Assembly (NCBI RefSeq): GCF_900290235.1
Contig: NZ_OLMK01000028.1
Location: 1 to 64,000, forward strand
Source of the DNA: Streptomyces sp. MA5143a
GTDB lineage: Bacteria > Actinomycetota > Actinomycetes > Streptomycetales > Streptomycetaceae
Length of the DNA stretch: 64,000 bases
Direction of reading: 5' to 3'
Shown here piece after piece: positions 33,169-41,335 of this stretch. Below the pieces are notes generated by a model that worked only from the letters and a program-made list of their open reading frames with translations, was not told where the DNA came from and ran no database searches. Each line of letters begins with the position of its first letter. The first letter of the stretch is position 1. The translations under genes were made by a program, and so were the position numbers.

Positions 33169-34134
33169 ATGCTGACCAATGTGGCGACCGTCCTCATGGA
33201 CGGCGTGCACCCCTTCGAACTCGGTGTCGTCTGCGAGGTCTTCGGCCTGGACCGCAGCGACGAGGGCCTGCCCGTGTACGACTTCGCGGTCGCCTCCGCG
33301 GAGGGCCCGACCCTGCGGACGCACGCCGGCTTCACGATCTCGACGTCGTACGGTCTGGACCGGCTGGACGAGGCCGACCTGGTCGTCGTCCCGGCGGGTG
33401 AGAGCTATGTGCGGCGGATCTATCCGGCGGACCTGCTGGACGCGCTGCGCCGGGCCACCGACCGGGGTGCCCGGGTGCTGAGCGTGTGCTCGGGGGTGTT
33501 CGTGCTCGGTGCGGCCGGCCTGCTGGACGGCCGGCGCTGCGCGGTGCACTGGCGGCACTCCGACGAACTGTCCCGGCAGTATCCGCGCGCGATGGTGGAA
33601 CCGGACGTGCTGTACGTGGACGATGACCCCGTGATCACCTCGGCGGGCACGGCGGCCGGTATCGACGCCTGTCTGCACATCGTCCGCAAGGAGCAGGGAC
33701 CGGAGGTCGCCAACAAGATCGCCCGGCGGATGGTCGTGCCGCCCCACCGGGACGGAGGCCAGGCCCAGTACGTCGAGCGGCCGCTGCCGCGCTCGCAGTG
33801 CGACACGGTCGGCGAGGTGCTGGCGTGGATGGAGCGCCACCTCGACGAGGAGGTCACCGTCGAGCAGCTCGCGGCACGCGCCCACATGTCGCCGCGGACG
33901 TTCGCCCGCCGCTTCCAGCAGGAGACGGGGACCACCCCGTACCGCTGGATCCTGCGTCAACGGGTGCTGCTGGCGCAGCGGTTGCTGGAGGCGACGGACG
34001 AGACGATGGACACGATCGCCTGGCGCACCGGCTTCGGCACGGCGGCCACCCTGCGCCATCAGTTCGTCCGGGCCCTCGGTACGACACCCCAGGCCTACCG
34101 CCGCACCTTCCGGGGTCCCGAGGCCGCCGCCTGA
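33169..34134 (+). CDS. nrdS: GlxA-type AraC-family regulator (NrdS candidate)
   Basis: A 321-residue regulator with an N-terminal DJ-1/PfpI-like domain (VATVLMDGVHPFELGVVCEVFGLDRS, VLSVCSGVFVLGAAGLLDGRR, with a Cys at the nucleophile-elbow position) and a C-terminal AraC helix-turn-helix pair (VTVEQLAARAHMSPRTFARRFQQETGTTPYRWIL, ETMDTIAWRTGFGTAATLRHQFVRALGTTPQAYRR). In S. coelicolor an AraC-like gene, nrdS, is the third gene of the nrdABS operon. This is the best candidate, but here it is 1.2 kb from nrdB with two opposing genes between, so it must have its own promoter. The ATG at 33169 has a CTGGAGGC site. The symbol is given with moderate certainty only. Confidence 0.8.
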   Translation: MLTNVATVLMDGVHPFELGVVCEVFGLDRSDEGLPVYDFAVASAEGPTLRTHAGFTISTSYGLDRLDEADLVVVPAGESYVRRIYPADLLDALRRATDRGARVLSVCSGVFVLGAAGLLDGRRCAVHWRHSDELSRQYPRAMVEPDVLYVDDDPVITSAGTAAGIDACLHIVRKEQGPEVANKIARRMVVPPHRDGGQAQYVERPLPRSQCDTVGEVLAWMERHLDEEVTVEQLAARAHMSPRTFARRFQQETGTTPYRWILRQRVLLAQRLLEATDETMDTIAWRTGFGTAATLRHQFVRALGTTPQAYRRTFRGPEAAA

Positions 34135-34142
34135 GAACGGCG

Positions 34143-34190
34143 CCGGGCACGCGTCGGGCGGTCTACTGCCGCCCGGACGCGCGCCCGGGA
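34143..34190. terminator. Shared terminator between the AraC-type gene and def
   Basis: CGCGTCGGGCGG at 34150-34161 pairs with CCGCCCGGACGCG at 34169-34181, with a bulged C, and the stem extends outward through the CGGGC/GCCCG flanks. It lies between converging genes. Confidence 0.7.
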
Positions 34191-34207
34191 CGTGTCCGTG
34201 CGGTGGT

Positions 34208-34858
34208 TCAGTCGTTCGCGACGACGGGGTAGCGGGGCTCGTTCTCGGCCATCTGCCGCAGCGCGTCCTTGCGGTCGCGCTTGGAGAGCCGGTCGATGTA
34301 CAGGTAGCCGTACAGGTGGTCGGTCTCGTGCTGGAGGCAGCGGGCGAAGTACCCGGTGCCGCGGACCTTGATCGGGTTGCCCTTCTCGTCCTGGCCGGTG
34401 ACCTCGGCGTAGTCGGGCCGGGCGAGCGGCATGTACGCGGTCGGCACCGACAGGCAGCCCTCGTTGCTGTCGTCCAACCGGCGCTTGTCGGCGGGCAGTT
34501 CGACGAGCTTGGGATTGCAGACGACACCGACGTGGCGGTTGCCCTCGTCGTCGGGGCAGTCGTACACGAACACCTTCAGGTCGACGCCGATCTGGTTGGC
34601 GGCGAGGCCCACGCCCTCGGCGGTGCGCTGGCTGGCGAACATGTCGTCCACGAGCTCGGCGAGTTCGTCGCCGAACTCCGTGACGTCCTTGCACTCCTTG
34701 TGCAGGACCGGGTTCCCGACGACGGTGATGGGCCGCGAGGTGCCGCGCTCGCGGTACGCCTGCTCGCGCTCCTCGCAGTCCTCCGTGTCGACGACGAATC
34801 CCTCGTCGTCGACGGGGAGCACGCCCACGTGCTGCTGTTCGGTGTCCTGCTGAGCCAT
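34208..34858 (-). CDS. def: Peptide deformylase
   Basis: A 216-residue metalloenzyme that removes the formyl group from new proteins. All three motifs are present: [11 protein letters not shown] (motif 1), NEGCLSVP (motif 2, with the metal Cys) and [10 protein letters not shown] (motif 3, HExxH with the two metal His). The N-terminal 35 residues ([35 protein letters not shown]) are an acidic extension typical of the Streptomyces form. ATG 34858 is the start. It works on ribosome-exit peptides with methionine aminopeptidase. The gene is convergent with the AraC-type regulator and appears monocistronic, though the TPR gene lies upstream on the same strand at a distance of 135 bases. Confidence 0.95.
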   Translation of the reverse strand: MAQQDTEQQHVGVLPVDDEGFVVDTEDCEEREQAYRERGTSRPITVVGNPVLHKECKDVTEFGDELAELVDDMFASQRTAEGVGLAANQIGVDLKVFVYDCPDDEGNRHVGVVCNPKLVELPADKRRLDDSNEGCLSVPTAYMPLARPDYAEVTGQDEKGNPIKVRGTGYFARCLQHETDHLYGYLYIDRLSKRDRKDALRQMAENEPRYPVVAND

Positions 34859-34993
34859 GACAGACGTACGCCTTCCTCACAAAACAAGGGCTGAGTTGCT
34901 GATACAGGGTACGGGCAGCGGCGAAGGGGAGCGCGGGCAACCGCGTGACCGACCGGGCGCGGCCCGTGCCCCGGCGTACGACCGCTCGGCCGT

Positions 34994-36001
34994 CTAACAG
35001 ACCTCTTCGAGATCCCGCCAGTCCCTGGAGTCAGGGCTGTCGGCGACCCACCCGTCGAGTAGCCCCCGTACCAACGACGCCGGCGCGGCGATGCCGCACT
35101 CCCGCTCGGGCACCCACAACTGCCCGTCCGTGACATGCCCGAGCGGCCCGGGATGCCCCGGCTCGCTGTGGTCGTGCGGGTCCATGTGGTCCCCGTCGCC
35201 CTCGTCGGACGGCATCCGGGACTCCGAGCACAGCCGGCACAGCAGCCGCACCGACGACGACCAGTCCTCGGCGGCGAAGCCCGCGTCGGCCGCGAGCCGT
35301 TCCAGTGCGTCCCGGTCGGACTCCGTGGCGGCCTCCAGCAGCACCACCCAGGTCGGCACCGGCGACGGCGCCCACAGTTCGATCTCGTCGAACACCGGGT
35401 ACGCGTGGCCGGCGGCCGTGGTCCGCTCACCGTGCGGGACCCCGTCGTGGAGGACGACCTCGCCCCAGCGCCGGCCGGACGACGGCAGCGGAATGGAGAG
35501 CACCTCTATGCGCGCCGGGTCGAGCCTGCGCCCCCACACGACCTCGGCCTCACCCTCCGGCGAGAGCCGCACGGCGGCACTGCCCAGGTCCATGCCGACC
35601 GGCTCCCCGGTGTCCGCGACGCCGCCCCCGGGCTTCGGCCGGGCAGCTCCGCCGGGTACCCGCAGCCCGTACGCCTGCCAGGCGCGACGCGCCAACGGCC
35701 AGTCCTGCAGGGCGGTCGCGGCGATGCCCACGTTCCACCAGTCGGGCGCCCCGGTCTCCCGGTCGAGCAGCGCGACGGCCCTCAGCCCGGCCGCTCTGGC
35801 CTGCTCCCAGTCGTGCCGGAACTTGTGCAGCAGGGCGAGGTTGAACCAGGACTCGGACAGCCACGGCTCCAGGTCCGCGGCACGGGTCAGCAGTGCCCCC
35901 GCGTCCTCGTAACGACCGTCGCCGATGAGCGTGAACGCCCGGTCGGTGGCCTGCCGCCACGAGGCGGAGGGCCGATGCCGTCCCTTGCCGAAGATCCTCA
36001 C
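34994..36001 (-). CDS. TPR-containing hypothetical protein
   Basis: A 335-residue protein. Residues 10-110 contain two TPR-like helix pairs (ATDRAFTLIGDGRYEDAGALLTRAADLEPWLSESWFNLALLHKFRHDWEQARAAGLRAV). The rest is an unrecognised alpha/beta part with PTWVVLLEAATESDRDALERLAADAGFAAEDWSSS, followed by a CRLCSE segment and an acidic His/Asp-rich loop (DGDHMDPHDHSEPGH) that could bind metal. GTG 36001 (VRIFGKGRHRPSASWRQ) is the likely start; an ATG at 36124 adds 41 residues with unusual composition. No catalytic motif is seen and the function is unknown. It may share a transcript with the upstream HD-domain gene, whose stop is 126 bases away. Confidence 0.68.
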   Translation of the reverse strand: MRIFGKGRHRPSASWRQATDRAFTLIGDGRYEDAGALLTRAADLEPWLSESWFNLALLHKFRHDWEQARAAGLRAVALLDRETGAPDWWNVGIAATALQDWPLARRAWQAYGLRVPGGAARPKPGGGVADTGEPVGMDLGSAAVRLSPEGEAEVVWGRRLDPARIEVLSIPLPSSGRRWGEVVLHDGVPHGERTTAAGHAYPVFDEIELWAPSPVPTWVVLLEAATESDRDALERLAADAGFAAEDWSSSVRLLCRLCSESRMPSDEGDGDHMDPHDHSEPGHPGPLGHVTDGQLWVPERECGIAAPASLVRGLLDGWVADSPDSRDWRDLEEVC

Positions 36002-36127
36002 GATTCCCGCCTGCCAGTTACGGTTCCCGCCTGCCGTTTCCGTGGAGTGGGCCGGCCGTCGCCCCCGGTACACCCTCTCCCTCGCATCCAACCACGGACG
36101 GAAGGAGAGCCGCTCATTACCCATGGG

Positions 36128-37384
36128 TTACCCCACCACGCGCAAGGTCAGACCGTCTCGTGCGACCACCCTGGCAAGCGATTCGACCACCTCTGGCTGA
36201 TAGTCGTGTGCTGTCGCGAGCCGCAGTTCCTCCAGTGCCCTGAGCGGCCCTGAGGGCCCTGCTTCCCGGGTCTTCTCCTCGTATGCGTTCACCGCCCGGA
36301 CGATCCGCGCGCCGACCGGCTGCTCACGGTAGGGATCGGCCTGGCGCTCCACCACCACGGCGACCTCCGTGTCCACCCCGGTCTGCCGGACGACAGCGCC
36401 GCCCAGCAGCGCGATCCGGCGCTGCTCCGCCGTCGGCAGGCCGGCGGTGGCACCGGCGGGCACCGGGTCGACCAGGCTGAGCTGCCCGATGTCGTGCATG
36501 AGGGCCGCGTACTCCAGGACGGTCAGCTCCCGCTCGCCGAGCCCCAGCTCCCGCCCCACCTCACGGCTGAGGGCGGCGACCCTGCGGGCATGGCCCGGCG
36601 GGGTGTACCCGGCGATCTCCGTGGCCCTGGCCAGCGAGGCGATGGTCTGCCGGTACGTGGTCCGCACGGCCGCGTACCGCCGGAACGACACCTGGGTGAG
36701 CAGCAGCGGAAGCGAGAACACCGGCAGCGCCCACAGCCCGGCGACCCCGACCGCCACGGCCATGACGACCCCGGTCGCGCACACCGCCGAGCCGATCCCG
36801 AGGAGACCCCGCAGTTCGTCCCGCAGCAGCGGCCCGTACGGCCATCGGGTCCGGGCCCGTGCCAGGGCAGCCGCCAGGACGGCGTCGCACAGGGCGGTCA
36901 CCACGAGCAACCCGACGAGCAGCAGCACGCGCGCGTGCCCGCTCCAGCCCAGCAGCCGTCCGCTGTCGTGCAGGGGCTGGAAGCAGACGGCGGCGAAGGC
37001 GACGGTGAGGACGCGCCGGGTGAGGTGGTCGGCGGTGGCCCCGCGCGCTCTCGCGGCGTGGGGCGCGCACCCGAACAGCGCGCCTACGGCGACGACGGCC
37101 ACGGCCTGCGGCACGCCGTGCGCCGTCGAACGCCCCGCGCACTCCCCCAGCAGGGCGTACGCGAGCCCTCCGGCCGCGCCCAGCGGCGCCTGCTCCCTGC
37201 CCTCCGCCCCGCGCCAGCGGGACAGCTCCCCCACACCCACCAGCACACCGAACACGAGTGCGATCAGGGGCTCGTCGAGGCCGTACCGGAGGGTGTGCCC
37301 GACCCCGGCGAGCACGAGCAGGGCGGCGAGGCAGCGGAGAAGGACGGGGAGGGGCGGAACCGGAGGCACCCGCGCGGAACTCAC
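36128..37384 (-). CDS. Membrane protein with degenerate HD-GYP-like domain
   Basis: A 418-residue protein with six or more transmembrane helices (residues 10-230) and a C-terminal HD domain. The domain keeps His265 (GHARRVAAL) and the HD pair (MHDIG, His297-Asp298), but the later HD-GYP motifs are lost: where a full member has HHERxDGxGYP this protein has VVVERQADPYREQP, and VADAFD is VNAYEE. It is therefore likely to lack cyclic-di-GMP phosphodiesterase activity and may instead sense ligand or regulate its neighbour. The start SSARVPPVPPLPVLL matches the helix onset. It follows a full HD-GYP gene by 142 bases in the same direction, and the two share the same architecture. Confidence 0.82.
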   Translation of the reverse strand: MSSARVPPVPPLPVLLRCLAALLVLAGVGHTLRYGLDEPLIALVFGVLVGVGELSRWRGAEGREQAPLGAAGGLAYALLGECAGRSTAHGVPQAVAVVAVGALFGCAPHAARARGATADHLTRRVLTVAFAAVCFQPLHDSGRLLGWSGHARVLLLVGLLVVTALCDAVLAAALARARTRWPYGPLLRDELRGLLGIGSAVCATGVVMAVAVGVAGLWALPVFSLPLLLTQVSFRRYAAVRTTYRQTIASLARATEIAGYTPPGHARRVAALSREVGRELGLGERELTVLEYAALMHDIGQLSLVDPVPAGATAGLPTAEQRRIALLGGAVVRQTGVDTEVAVVVERQADPYREQPVGARIVRAVNAYEEKTREAGPSGPLRALEELRLATAHDYQPEVVESLARVVARDGLTLRVVG

Positions 37385-37525
37385 CGGCCCCGCCTCCCGG
37401 CGGCATCGCGCTCGACAGCTCCCCGATCGTCCACTCCCCGCTCATCCACTCCCCGCTCGGACGCCCGCTGCTCGTGCGCCCGCTGTTCCGCCGCTCCCCG
37501 AGCAGCCGCTGCCCCCGCGCCACGC

Positions 37526-38836
37526 TCACCAGCAGGTGTCCCCGGCGCCGGTACGTCTCCGCGGGGGGGCGGTGGTCACCAGGGGCTCCCAGCCGCTGCG
37601 GGACAGTGCCCGGCCCAGCGCTCCCACCATCACGGGGTCGAACTGCGTGCCGGCGCAGCGCTCCAGCTCCGCCAGCGCGGCGGCGACCGGGCGGCCCCGC
37701 CGGTAGGACCGGGTCGAGGTCATCGCGTCGAACGCGTCGGCCACCGCCACCAGCCGCGCGAACTCCGGGATCTCGCTCCCGACCAGCCCGTAGGGGTATC
37801 CGCTCCCGTCCATCCGCTCGTGGTGGTGCAGGACCGCCGCCCGCGCCTCGCCGAGGAAGGAGATCCCGCGCACCATCTCGTGCCCGTACTCGGGATGCAG
37901 TTCGACGATCCGCCGCTCCTCGGGGGTGAGCGGCCCGTCCTTGCGCAGCAGCCGCGTCGGCACCCCCAGTTTCCCCACGTCGTGCAGGATCCCGGCGAAG
38001 CGCAGCACCTCGGCGCGCTCGTCGTCCATGCCCAGCTCGCGGGCGATCATCAAGGACGCGTGCCCGACCCGTTCGCTGTGGCCGCGCGTATAGGCGTCCT
38101 TGATGTCGACGGCCTGCACGAGCGCCCGGATGGTCGCCCGGTGCGCCGCCCGCTCGCGGTGGTACTGCGCGAAGACCCAGCAGGACACGTACATCGGCAG
38201 CAGGACCAGCAGTGCGGCGACGGGCCCGTACGGGCTGCGCCAGAGCACGGCCATCATCAGCCCGGCGAGTCCGTGCGCGGCGACCGGCGCCGACGCCCGA
38301 AGGAGGAGCCCCCGCCAGGCGGTGCGCCACGGCACCCGCTCGGCGAGCGCCAGGATGCCGCCGTCGAGGAGGGTGAGCACGGCGCAGAACGCCAGCGCCG
38401 CGGCCCCGGCGGGCAGCAGCGCGTAGGGGAAGTCGGGGCCGGCGACCGCGTCCCGGCCGCCGAGCGCCCCGTGCGTCCAGGACGCGGCCCGGACCGCGAG
38501 GACCAGTTGTGCCGCACGCCAGACCCGCCGCAGTCCGCGCGGCCGCTGGTCGACGCGGGACATCAGCGCGCCCGGCACCGCGACCAGCGCGGCGACGGGG
38601 GGCGGCAGCAGGAAGGCGCCGGCGAGAAGAACCGGGAAGAAGGTGCCCATGCCCCGGGGAGCGAGGTGGCCGACGAAACGGCACCGGGTGATCTGCTCGC
38701 ACCCGGCGTACAGCGCGGCGAGCAGGGCCGCCGCCCACCAGGGGGCCCGCGGGCCCGGAAGGCCGGTGAGACAGCCGAGGGCCGCGAGCACGGTGCAGGC
38801 GACGTACGCCCGTGCCCATGCCGGAACCGACCTCAT
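37526..38836 (-). CDS. Membrane HD-GYP domain protein, probable cyclic-di-GMP phosphodiesterase
   Basis: A 436-residue protein with a membrane domain of about six helices (residues 8-225) and a complete HD-GYP domain. Key residues are His253 (RGHSERVGHA), His285-Asp286 (ILHDVGKLG), His314 (ELHPEYG), HHERMDGSGYPYG with His338-339 and the GYP at 346-348, and VADAFDAMTSTRSYR. These are the metal ligands and ligand loop of active enzymes that hydrolyse cyclic-di-GMP to pGpG or GMP. In Streptomyces cyclic-di-GMP controls the vegetative-to-aerial switch through BldD, so this protein may affect development. It lies directly downstream of the Roadblock gene cluster in the same direction (186 bases). 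Confidence 0.9.
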   Translation of the reverse strand: MRSVPAWARAYVACTVLAALGCLTGLPGPRAPWWAAALLAALYAGCEQITRCRFVGHLAPRGMGTFFPVLLAGAFLLPPPVAALVAVPGALMSRVDQRPRGLRRVWRAAQLVLAVRAASWTHGALGGRDAVAGPDFPYALLPAGAAALAFCAVLTLLDGGILALAERVPWRTAWRGLLLRASAPVAAHGLAGLMMAVLWRSPYGPVAALLVLLPMYVSCWVFAQYHRERAAHRATIRALVQAVDIKDAYTRGHSERVGHASLMIARELGMDDERAEVLRFAGILHDVGKLGVPTRLLRKDGPLTPEERRIVELHPEYGHEMVRGISFLGEARAAVLHHHERMDGSGYPYGLVGSEIPEFARLVAVADAFDAMTSTRSYRRGRPVAAALAELERCAGTQFDPVMVGALGRALSRSGWEPLVTTAPPRRRTGAGDTCW

Positions 38837-39021
38837 GGCGCCCCTCCCGAGATTCAGCTTCCGGAGCGTAGGGCGGCACGGGCCGGGTGGGAGTGCCTAC
38901 GGGTGAATCCCCTGAGCCGCGATGGCTGGATTAACTCATTCGGGTGAAATGGGTGCCTGGAGGGCGGGGAGGGGGCGAGGGTGTGAGGGGAGGCGCGTAC
39001 AACCGGCCACGTCGGCCCGTC

Positions 39022-39411
39022 TCACCCCGCCACGTCCGCCGCGAGGGCCTTGGTGAGTTGTTCCACGGTCGCCGGGGACTCGCGTTGGAACGCGGCGATG
39101 TCGAGGCCGTCGTCGCCCATGACGGTCAGCAGGGTCCGTTCGCCGACGGCCACGACGATGACGTGGCCCGCTCCGCAGCGGACGACCACCTCGCGGAGCG
39201 CGCCGGAGCCGGACTGGTCGGCCATGCGGCGGCTGACACCGAGCGTCGCGGCGGCCAGCGCGGCGACGGACTCGGGGTGCACCTTGTCGACGTCGGCGAC
39301 GACGAGGAGCCCGTCCACGGTGGACAGGACGCTCTCGGAGACGCCCAGGACCCGGTCACGCAGCGAGGTCAGGATGCCGGTGAGCGTTTCGGTCGAGGCG
39401 TGTGCGGTCAT
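39022..39411 (-). CDS. Roadblock/LC7-fold protein
   Basis: A 129-residue protein of the Roadblock/LC7/MglB superfamily: a starting helix (TLTGILTSLRDRVLGVSESVLSTVDGLLVVADVD), then the strand-helix pair HPESVAALAAATLGVSRRMADQSGSG, REVVVRCGAGHVIVVAVGERTLLTVMG and a final helix FQRESPATVEQLTKALAADV. Bacterial members are often GTPase-activating proteins or platforms for Ras-like GTPases, but no GTPase gene is in the window. It is the last gene of a four-gene minus-strand cluster, 56 bases after the disordered protein gene. GTPase partners may be encoded elsewhere, or the protein may serve as a scaffold on its own. Confidence 0.82.
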   Translation of the reverse strand: MTAHASTETLTGILTSLRDRVLGVSESVLSTVDGLLVVADVDKVHPESVAALAAATLGVSRRMADQSGSGALREVVVRCGAGHVIVVAVGERTLLTVMGDDGLDIAAFQRESPATVEQLTKALAADVAG

Positions 39412-39467
39412 GGGGACGTGCTCCTTGGTCCGGATGTCTGCGGTGGGGAGTGGGGGTCCGTAGGGGC

Positions 39468-39971
39468 TCAGTCGGACGGGTTCCGGTCCGACTCGGGGAG
39501 AGCCCGAAGCCCGCGGCGGACGCGCCGCAGCATGTCGAGGGAAGGCTGGTCGGCGAGGAGTTCCTCGGGCGACAGCAGGGACAGGGGAGGTAAGGGCGGC
39601 GGTGCGACGGGGGCCTCCGACGCGTCGCCCCCGGCGGCGGCCCCGGGCACGGACCCTGTGCCGCGCGCGGCTCCGCGCACGGGTAACGGGGGCGGTTCCC
39701 CAGGTGCGCCCCTCGTTGCGGCCGAAGACTGCGTGGGGGTGCTGGGGCCGGGGTGAGCGGAGGAAGGCGGTTGGGCGGCGGGATCGGGCTCGGTGGACGT
39801 GGCCTGGCTGGACGCGCCCTGGCTGGACGCGGTCTCGGAGGCAGTCGCGGGACGGGTGGTGGAGGCCGGGTGGTCGGGGCCCGGCGGGGTTCTGGGGGCC
39901 TGTCTCCGCCGGAGGCGGGCGGCCTTGGTGCGTCGGCGGCGCTTGCGGGCCGGGTCCTGGTCTGCGCTCAC
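39468..39971 (-). CDS. Disordered Pro/Ser/Ala-rich linker protein
   Basis: A 167-residue protein that is low-complexity apart from its ends. The N-terminus is strongly basic (DPARKRRRRTKAARLRRRQAP), the middle is Pro/Ser/Thr/Ala-rich, and the C-terminal 40 residues (LSLLSPEELLADQPSLDMLRRVRRGLRALPE) could form two amphipathic helices. I see no enzyme motif. The start (GTG at 39971) overlaps the stop of the upstream gene by four bases, so it is translationally coupled to the DUF4388-like gene. Its composition is similar to adaptor proteins that link partners, but that is inference. Its presence in a tight Roadblock cluster is the strongest argument that it is a real gene. Confidence 0.7.
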   Translation of the reverse strand: MSADQDPARKRRRRTKAARLRRRQAPRTPPGPDHPASTTRPATASETASSQGASSQATSTEPDPAAQPPSSAHPGPSTPTQSSAATRGAPGEPPPLPVRGAARGTGSVPGAAAGGDASEAPVAPPPLPPLSLLSPEELLADQPSLDMLRRVRRGLRALPESDRNPSD

Positions 39972-40810
39972 TCCCCGTCCTTCGCGCCGAAGTCGCCGGC
40001 GGGAAAGCCCCCGCCCGGCCTGCGTCTGGGCAGAGGACCGGCCCTCGGTGACGGTTCGTCGGCCCAGGTCGCGGCCCGCTGGGGCACCCGGGGTGCGGTG
40101 CTGGGCCGCCCCTCGGGCACGGTCATGGTCTCCCAGTGGACGGCGCCGAGCGCCTCCAGCCGGATCAGGTCCAGCATCACCGCGTAGAGTCCGCGCCCAC
40201 GGGCGAAGGCGATGTCGCGCGGGGTGCGACGCCCGTTGGCGCTCTTGAGGAGTTCGCGATGACGTGGCGTCAGTCCGCCGCCGGAAGCGGGGTGCGCGTG
40301 GTCGACGACCGGGGCGGGCCGGCCCCGGGCCAGATCGCCCGCGGGTCCGCGGAGCCGGGACAGCAGCGCGATACGGCGAGTCGTCTCCTCGGCCAGCGGG
40401 CGGGGTTCGACTCCGGGCCGGGCCAGGAGGGTGGGCTCACGGTCGGTCAGTTCCCAGTCCCCCGGCGGGCTCAGCGCCATGGCGAACGCCCCGTCGTAGA
40501 CGGCCGCCGCGCAGACGACCTCCAGTTCGGCGGCACCGATCAGACCCGCGGCCTCCAGGTGGCGGCCCAGCAGGTCCGCGTCGGGCTCGGCCGCGCACGC
40601 GGCGAGCCAGGCGTCGTCGTCGATCCGGCCGGAGGCGAGCAGTGTGGACGTCGCGGTCGGCGCGCCCGGTGTTTCGATCGCGCCGACCCGGCCGTCACGG
40701 AGATGAATCGTGCCACCAGGGGCGCCGGAGACCCGTACCGTACCGGTGAAGCCCTCCTGGTGCAGTGCCTGGAGCAGAGCCGGCACATTGCGTGCCGAGG
40801 GTGTCTTCAC
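39968..40810 (-). CDS. DUF4388/PATAN-like protein
   Basis: A 280-residue protein whose N-terminal part (VPALLQALHQEGFTGTVRVSGAPGGTIHLRDGRVGAIETPGAP) matches the DUF4388 or PATAN-like fold, a module often linked to Roadblock proteins and GTPase or cyclic-di-GMP signalling in other bacteria. A helical segment follows (DDAWLAACAAEPDADLLGRHLEAAGLIGAAELEVV), and a C-terminal winged-helix-like part (GLTPRHRELLKSANGRRTPRDIAFARGRGLYAVMLDLIRLEALGAVH). The last 40 residues are basic and disordered. The GTG at 40810 overlaps the stop codon of the upstream Roadblock gene (GTGA), so it is coupled to it. Its function is not known; a signal-receiving or scaffold role is inferred from the neighbours. Confidence 0.75.
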   Translation of the reverse strand: MKTPSARNVPALLQALHQEGFTGTVRVSGAPGGTIHLRDGRVGAIETPGAPTATSTLLASGRIDDDAWLAACAAEPDADLLGRHLEAAGLIGAAELEVVCAAAVYDGAFAMALSPPGDWELTDREPTLLARPGVEPRPLAEETTRRIALLSRLRGPAGDLARGRPAPVVDHAHPASGGGLTPRHRELLKSANGRRTPRDIAFARGRGLYAVMLDLIRLEALGAVHWETMTVPEGRPSTAPRVPQRAATWADEPSPRAGPLPRRRPGGGFPAGDFGAKDGE

Positions 40811-41181
40811 GCCAGCACCTCTCGGGCCCGGTCACCGAGGCTGCGCAGCGCCAGGGCCATATTGGCCCGGTCCCGGTCGAGGCCGGCCGCGAGCAGCAGC
40901 GGATCGCCGGCCGACCGGGGCACGGAGAGCAGCACCTGATGGCGTCTCCTGCTGGTCATGACCACGCTCTCCAGCTCCCCCACGGCCCCCGCCTCGCCGA
41001 GCCGCTCGGAGATGAGGGCGGCGAGGTCGGAGATCTCCGTCCCCGTCCCGGCCAGGGCGGCGTCGCCCGCGGTTGCGTAGGTGAGTCCGGTGACGGCGTC
41101 GATCAGGGCGACGCCGGTGACGCCCGGAGAGTCGAGAAGCCGGTCCAGGGAATCCTGGAGGGCGGTCGCCCTTTCCCCCAT
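40807..41181 (-). CDS. Roadblock/LC7-like protein, first gene of the cluster
   Basis: A 124-residue protein starting GERATALQDSLDRLLDSPGVTGVALIDAVTGLTYATAGD, the usual Roadblock first helix and strand. It continues with EISDLAALISERLGE, LESVVMTSRRRHQVLLSV and a closing LLLAAGLDRDRANMALALRSLGDRAREVL, which ends the fold. It resembles the gene at 41336 in the opposite direction (both end in a DRxxxNxALAxxSL helix), so the two are probably distant paralogues. It is divergent from that gene across a 154-base gap with an inverted repeat. It starts the minus-strand cluster of four genes and is coupled to the next by overlapping stop and start. Confidence 0.8.
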   Translation of the reverse strand: MGERATALQDSLDRLLDSPGVTGVALIDAVTGLTYATAGDAALAGTGTEISDLAALISERLGEAGAVGELESVVMTSRRRHQVLLSVPRSAGDPLLLAAGLDRDRANMALALRSLGDRAREVLA

Positions 41182-41220
41182 TCGCCCTCCACGTTCACGC
41201 GCCGCACAGTACTTTGAGCA

Positions 41221-41249
41221 TCAACTTCCGTAACACGCAAAAAAGTTGA
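41221..41249. promoter_or_regulatory. Inverted repeat between divergent Roadblock genes
   Basis: TCAACTT at 41221-41227 and AAGTTGA at 41243-41249 form a perfect 7-base inverted repeat with a 15-base spacer, in a locally AT-rich gap. It overlaps a TTGACG that could be a -35 element for the rightward gene. The site could bind a shared regulator. Confidence 0.5.
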
Positions 41250-41335
41250 CGTTTGCGACCCAAGGATCGCTCGCGTTCGATCGTAGATGGCCGGACAGTG
41301 ACCGGTCAGCAGCACTGAGGAATTGGGGCAGCAAG

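Noticed and set aside
34135..34993. Terpene cyclase and P450 genes near def
   Set aside because: In S. coelicolor I recall the albaflavenone genes beside this region, but no cyclase or P450 is present in this window, so no link to the prenyl synthase at 3174 can be made.
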